Assembly (NCBI RefSeq): GCF_001673405.1
Contig: NZ_LZLV01000112.1
Coordinates: 248,001 to 312,000, forward strand
Source of the DNA: Mycobacterium sp. 1245111.1
GTDB taxonomy: Bacteria > Actinomycetota > Actinomycetes > Mycobacteriales > Mycobacteriaceae
Reading direction: 5' to 3'
Length of the DNA stretch: 64,000 nucleotides
The position numbers and the translations under genes were made by a program. The notes under the pieces are model-generated. The model saw only the letters and a program-made list of their open reading frames with translations. It did not search any database and was not told the origin of the DNA. Shown here one piece after another: positions 60,055-64,000 of the stretch. How positions within the stretch are numbered: the first letter of the stretch is position 1; each line of letters opens with the position of its first letter.

Positions 60055-61831
60055 CCAGCGTCTCCTTGTTCTGCTCGGCGACCACGCCGCGCTTCACCTT
60101 GAGTGACGGCGTCAACTCGCCACCGTCCACGGAGAGGTCGTGGTCGAGCACCGCCCACTTCTTGATCGTCTCCCACCGGTTCAGGCTGGCGTTGAGCTTC
60201 TTGACGTGTTCGTCGATCATGTCGTGGACGGCATCGGATTTCGTCAGCTCCTTGTACGACTTACCTTCCAGGCCATTGTCTTTGGCCCACCCGCTGATCG
60301 AATCCTCGTCGAGCGTGACCAAGGCGGCGGCGAAGTTCTTACCCTCGCCGAACACCATGAACTGGCTGGCATACGGGCACAGCGTCGCGAACTTCGCCTC
60401 GATCGCCGGCGGCGCCACGTACTTGCCGTTGGACAGCTTGAACAGCTCCTTGATCCGGCCGGTGATCGACAGGAAGCCGTCGTCGTCGAGCTTGCCCTGG
60501 TCGCCGGTGGACAGCCAACCGTCTTTAAGCGTGTCGGCGGTGGCGTCGTCGAGGTGGTGGTAGCCGGCCATCACGCAGTCGCTGCGGAACTGGACCTCGC
60601 CTGCGTCGCTGATGCGGACCTCGGTGCCTTCGAAGGGCAGCCCGACGGTGCCGAGCTTGTAGTTGTCCGGCCGGTTGATGAAGCCCGCACCGGACGACTC
60701 CGTGAGCCCGTAGCCCTCCAACACCAGCACACCGGCGGCCTCGAACCACTCCGCGACGTCCCGGTTCAGCGGCGCCGAACCGGAGATGAAGAACCGGATC
60801 CGTCCGCCGAACACGTCACGGATCTTGGCGAACACCAGGCGGTCAAACAGCTTCTGCTGCAACACCAGATGTGGCCAGACGAACTTGCCTTCGCGGCGGC
60901 GGCGGGCGACCTCCTTGCCCACCGCGAACGCCCACCCGAACAACATCGCCTTGGCGCCCTTTTGCTGCGTGATGATCTTGTTGTAGGCCTTCTCGAAGAT
61001 GCGTGGCGCAGCGCCCATAAAGGTCGGCTTGACCACCGCGCAGTTCTCCACGATCTTGTCGACGCGTCCGTCGATCGCGGTGGCGAAGCCGCACGCTACT
61101 TGGGTGGCGATCAGCACCTTGCCGAAGGCGTGGGCCAGCGGCAGCCACAGCAGTTGCAGGTCGTCTTCGCCGATCAGGCCCATGTCGGAGATGACGTTGC
61201 CGGTGTAGACCCAGGATTTGTGCGGCAGTCGCACGCCCTTGGGCTTGCCGGTGGTGCCCGAGGTGTAGATCAGCGTCGCCAGCTGATCGGATTTGATCTC
61301 GTCGGCGACCTTTCGAACGCAATTGGCATGCTCGGCAAGGTATTTCGCGCCCTGGTCGGCCAGGTCGTCGAGGGTGATCACCCAGTCGTCGTCGGAGGTT
61401 CCGTCGATCAGGACGACCTTGGTCAGGTTGGACAGCTCGCCGCGGCGCTCGGTGAGCTTCTCGAGCTGGGTGTCGTCTTCGGCGAAGACCACCTTGGAGC
61501 CGGAGTCGGCCAAAATGTATGCGGTGTCCTCGGCGTTGGTGCTGGGGTAGACGGTGGTCGTCGCCGCGCCTGCGCACAGGATCGCCAGATCGGCGAGGAT
61601 CCATTCCAGCCGGGTGGCTGACGCGATACCGACCCGGTCTTCGGGCTGGATGCCGAGCGACAACAGCCCCGCCGCCAGGGCCTCGACCCGTTGCGCGGCT
61701 TGCTTCCAGGTGACCGAGGTCCAGTCGCCCCTTTCGGGGAAGCGGAACGCCTCGCGATCTCCTGACTTCTCGACGCGCTGCAGAAACAGCTGCGCCAGGT
61801 TGCTCGCTCGGTCAGCACTCGTCTCGGCCAT
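60038..61831 (-). CDS. fadD15: long-chain fatty-acid-CoA ligase FadD15
   Basis: A 597-residue ANL ligase. P-loop TLIYTSGTTGKPKGVRLPH; LEGYGLTESSGAGFINRP; lid WLSTGDQGKLDDDGFLSITGRIKELFKLSNGKYVAPPAIEAKF; and the C-terminal ELTPSLKVKRGVV with the catalytic Lys. Sequence and size match the conserved mycobacterial FadD15 (Rv2187-like), which activates long-chain fatty acids for degradation or lipid synthesis. The frame extends to 61945 but ATG 61831 has AGGGAAG upstream and the typical MAETSADRASNLAQLFLQRV start. Confidence 0.92.
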   Translation of the reverse strand: MAETSADRASNLAQLFLQRVEKSGDREAFRFPERGDWTSVTWKQAAQRVEALAAGLLSLGIQPEDRVGIASATRLEWILADLAILCAGAATTTVYPSTNAEDTAYILADSGSKVVFAEDDTQLEKLTERRGELSNLTKVVLIDGTSDDDWVITLDDLADQGAKYLAEHANCVRKVADEIKSDQLATLIYTSGTTGKPKGVRLPHKSWVYTGNVISDMGLIGEDDLQLLWLPLAHAFGKVLIATQVACGFATAIDGRVDKIVENCAVVKPTFMGAAPRIFEKAYNKIITQQKGAKAMLFGWAFAVGKEVARRRREGKFVWPHLVLQQKLFDRLVFAKIRDVFGGRIRFFISGSAPLNRDVAEWFEAAGVLVLEGYGLTESSGAGFINRPDNYKLGTVGLPFEGTEVRISDAGEVQFRSDCVMAGYHHLDDATADTLKDGWLSTGDQGKLDDDGFLSITGRIKELFKLSNGKYVAPPAIEAKFATLCPYASQFMVFGEGKNFAAALVTLDEDSISGWAKDNGLEGKSYKELTKSDAVHDMIDEHVKKLNASLNRWETIKKWAVLDHDLSVDGGELTPSLKVKRGVVAEQNKETLDGFYS

Positions 61832-61978
61832 CGGACTTCCCTCTACTCTCAGCAACACAGCTCTGTGCATATTCATGACGACCCGCTGCGCCCGGCTGCG
61901 CCGCGCTTGCGATCGCCATGGGTTGATCTTGCTGGGAGTGCCCACCGCTGTCTGGACAAAACGGGAATTCGCCGCCGA

Positions 61979-64000
61979 TTAGGCCTCGGCCGTGTCCTCC
62001 GCGAGCTCGGGCCGCACCATTCCGGCGGTTTTGGCCACGAAGTTAGGTGCCAGAACCGACAGCGCCGTGGCCCCGGCGGTGGCGCCGACGACCCCGGTCC
62101 AGGCGACCGGTCCCAGCGGCGTGCAGCCGAAGAAGTGACTGACGCCTGGGGTCTGGACGATCGCCACCAGCACCGCGGAGCTGCCCAGCGCCGTGGCCAC
62201 CACCAGTGGGCTGTGCCGTCGGGTCAGCAGCGTCTGCGCCAGCTGGGTGGTCACCAGTGCAGTCAATCCCATTGTCGAGGTGCGTCTTTGGGTACCGGGG
62301 GTCCAGCGTCCGATCGCCCAGGCCGAGGTCGCGCCCACGGCGGTGACGGCTCCGCGGGTGATGATCTGACGCATCAGCGGAACATCGAGCGAGGGCGTCG
62401 GACCGGTCAGCACCGACCGCTGATAAGCGCGACGGGCTTCGGCGGCCTCTTCCGCCGTGTCGTATTCGTCGGCGTCGGGCTCCTCGAACTGCGGGGTCAC
62501 GGCGACCGCGAGCGCGGGGAACATGTCGGTCAGCAGGTTCACCAGCAGCAGTTGCCGGGTGCCGACCGGCGCCCGCCCGTTACCCAGGGCGGTGCCGATG
62601 ATGGTGAACAGCACCTCCCCGACGTTGCCGCCGACCAGGATCGTCACCGCGTCACGCACTCCGGCCCACATGCCGCGGCCCTCGACCAGGGTGTCGAGCA
62701 GCACGCTCAGGTCGTCGTCGGTGAGCACGATGTCCGCGGCGCCGCGGGCGGCCGACGAGCCGCGGCCGCTCACCCCGATGCCGACGTCGGCCATCCGGAT
62801 CGCGGCGGCGTCGTTCGCGCCGTCGCCGACCATCGCGGTCACCCGACCACAGCGTTGCAGCGCCGCGACGATCTGCACCTTCTGCTCCGGGCTGACCCGG
62901 GCGAACACCTGCACGTCGGCGGCGAGCTTTGCGGCCGCGTCCTCGTCGAGCCCGGTGAGTTCGGCGCCGGTGATCACCCGGGCGTCGGCCGGAAGGCCGA
63001 GTTGACGCGCGATCGCGCGAGCGGTCACCGGGTGGTCGCCGGTGATCAACACGACCTCGCGGTCGGCGTCGACCAGGGCCTCGATCAGCGGGCGAGCCGA
63101 CGGGCGGGCGGTGTCGGCCAGTCCGACGTAGCCGATCAATTCAAGGTCGTGGGCGGCCTCGTCGACCGCGTCGGCGTCGGTGTTCTCGTCGTCGGTGCCG
63201 CGGTCCCAGCTGCGCTTTGCCACCGCCAGCACTCGCAGGCCCTGCTCGGCGAGGTTGTGCACCAACACTTCTGCGTGGTCGAGGTCGGCCTGCGGGTCGG
63301 TGAACGTGCAGCGGGGCAGGACGACCTCGGGGGCGCCCTTGAGCATCAGCACTGGCCGCGTGGTGTCGCCGTCGAGCGTGCCGATCGAGGCGGCGAACCC
63401 GCGGCTGGACTCGAACGGGACCTCGGCCAGCAGGTTCCAGTCGGGGTCGGTGCTGCCGGCGTAGGACTCGGCGGCCTTGAGGATCGCCTCGTCGGTGGCG
63501 TGCGCGTGGCCCTGCGCCTCGTGCGGCTGCGACGACGCCCGCGCGGCGGCCCGCATGACATGGGTGGACCCCGTGTCGGCCGGCCCGGGGAACGGCCCCT
63601 GCGGGCTGGTCGCGGCCGGCACCGAAAGCACCAGGCGCAGGCGGTTTTCGGTGAGTGTTCCGGTCTTGTCGAAGCAGATGGTGTCGACGCGACCCAGCGC
63701 CTCGATCGTCCGGGGAGCCCGGACCAGCACGCCGCGCGTCGACAGGCGCTGCGCGGCGGCCAGCTGTGACAGCGTTGCCACCAACGGCAGGCCCTCCGGC
63801 ACGGCGGCCACCGCGATCGCGACGCCGTCGGCCACCGCCTGGCGCAGCGTGGCCCGGCGCAGCAGCGCCAGCGCCGACACCGCGGCGCCACCGGCCAGTG
63901 TCAGGGGCAACACCTTGGCGGTCAGCTCGCGCAGCCGGGCCTGCACGCCGGCCGACGATTCGACGTCGATCACCGCCGAAATCGCGCGATGCGCGGCGGT
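61979..64000 (-). CDS. cation-transporting P-type ATPase, CtpH/CtpI-like (5-prime part beyond the window)
   Basis: The last 673 residues of a long P-type ATPase. VAAVPEGLPLVATLS (membrane PEGL motif), FDKTGTLTENRLRL (phosphorylation Asp), LMLKGAPE (nucleotide domain), LITGDHPVTARAIA, and VGDGANDAAAIRMADVGIGV are all in order, then several C-terminal helices. The combination of the AVPEGLPL signature and the C-terminal extension resembles mycobacterial CtpH/CtpI, which are about 1500-1600 residues. The ion is unknown. The frame remains open to base 64000. Confidence 0.9.
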   Translation of the reverse strand, partial: TAAHRAISAVIDVESSAGVQARLRELTAKVLPLTLAGGAAVSALALLRRATLRQAVADGVAIAVAAVPEGLPLVATLSQLAAAQRLSTRGVLVRAPRTIEALGRVDTICFDKTGTLTENRLRLVLSVPAATSPQGPFPGPADTGSTHVMRAAARASSQPHEAQGHAHATDEAILKAAESYAGSTDPDWNLLAEVPFESSRGFAASIGTLDGDTTRPVLMLKGAPEVVLPRCTFTDPQADLDHAEVLVHNLAEQGLRVLAVAKRSWDRGTDDENTDADAVDEAAHDLELIGYVGLADTARPSARPLIEALVDADREVVLITGDHPVTARAIARQLGLPADARVITGAELTGLDEDAAAKLAADVQVFARVSPEQKVQIVAALQRCGRVTAMVGDGANDAAAIRMADVGIGVSGRGSSAARGAADIVLTDDDLSVLLDTLVEGRGMWAGVRDAVTILVGGNVGEVLFTIIGTALGNGRAPVGTRQLLLVNLLTDMFPALAVAVTPQFEEPDADEYDTAEEAAEARRAYQRSVLTGPTPSLDVPLMRQIITRGAVTAVGATSAWAIGRWTPGTQRRTSTMGLTALVTTQLAQTLLTRRHSPLVVATALGSSAVLVAIVQTPGVSHFFGCTPLGPVAWTGVVGATAGATALSVLAPNFVAKTAGMVRPELAEDTAEA

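Noticed and set aside
1..64000. CRISPR arrays, insertion sequences, tRNA or rRNA genes, riboswitches
   Set aside because: No regularly spaced repeats, transposase motifs, cloverleaf or rRNA-like stretches, or known riboswitch cores were seen by eye; a covariance-model scan would be decisive.

Overview
This 64 kb window is chromosomal DNA from a mycobacterium, most likely a non-tuberculous species. The signs are uniformly high GC with many GTG/TTG starts, an MmpS/MmpL pair, a DUF732 secreted protein, a mycothiol-dependent DinB-fold enzyme, several F420- or deazaflavin-type oxidoreductases, a fused HadAB-type dehydratase, Eis, FadD15, a 13E12 (DUF222/HNH) family gene and a CtpH/CtpI-type P-type ATPase. 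I see no rRNA, tRNA, CRISPR array, insertion sequence or prophage. Gene density is very high; only 14841-15257 exceeds 300 bases without a credible gene.

Layout. 0-9.4 kb: a small acidic protein, a DJ-1/Hsp31-like protein, an exported protein, a CPA1 antiporter divergent from an MFS exporter, a class A beta-lactamase-like hydrolase, a DUF732 protein, a secreted N1/T1-type RNase with its barstar inhibitor, a HadAB-type dehydratase, and a SnoaL-like/nitronate monooxygenase pair. 9.4-14.8 kb (minus strand): MmpS-MmpL-DUF5990-DinB-epoxide hydrolase. 15.2-29.3 kb: after a HugZ-like protein and an F420 enzyme comes a region with a sulfur flavour: FNT channel, acyl-CoA-dehydrogenase-like flavoprotein, OsmC protein, two TetR regulators, a TauD-type sulfatase/dioxygenase, SDR, DHA2 exporter, a lone sulfate-binding protein overlapping a SulP sulfate permease, and an APC permease. 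29.3-38 kb: Eis, an orphan QcrB, YdeI-like and AraC proteins, two VOC proteins, a Gly/Cys-rich repeat secreted protein, a frameshifted 13E12 gene, a hemerythrin and a NUDIX protein.

38-48 kb: an HxlR regulator faces an overlapping operon (ACAD-like flavoprotein, LLM oxidoreductase, medium-chain reductase, then a PPOX protein) across a perfect palindrome. Then an MFS exporter, a large alpha/beta hydrolase and an FAD oxidoreductase whose promoter carries a KstR-like (cholesterol regulon) palindrome. 48-54 kb: SDRs, two methyltransferases, an alpha/beta-hydrolase-adenylate cyclase fusion of Rv1900c type, and a Rv3720-type cyclopropane synthase. 54-59 kb: a split carboxylate activation/reduction pair (short ANL enzyme plus ALDH-like reductase, LuxE/LuxC or EhpF/EhpG-like) divergent from an SDR and a FadD12-like ligase. 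59-64 kb: a lipase, FadD15 and the 3-prime part of a P-type ATPase that runs off the right edge.

Regulation is unusually readable. At least fifteen genes have a TAnnnT hexamer ending 6 or 7 nt before the start codon, the layout of leaderless mycobacterial transcripts. Several perfect or near-perfect palindromes sit at promoters: the duplicated TetR site at 20192 and 20875, the HxlR site at 38610, the KstR-like site at 46347, and a 24-bp palindrome centred on the start codon of a small gene at 53921.
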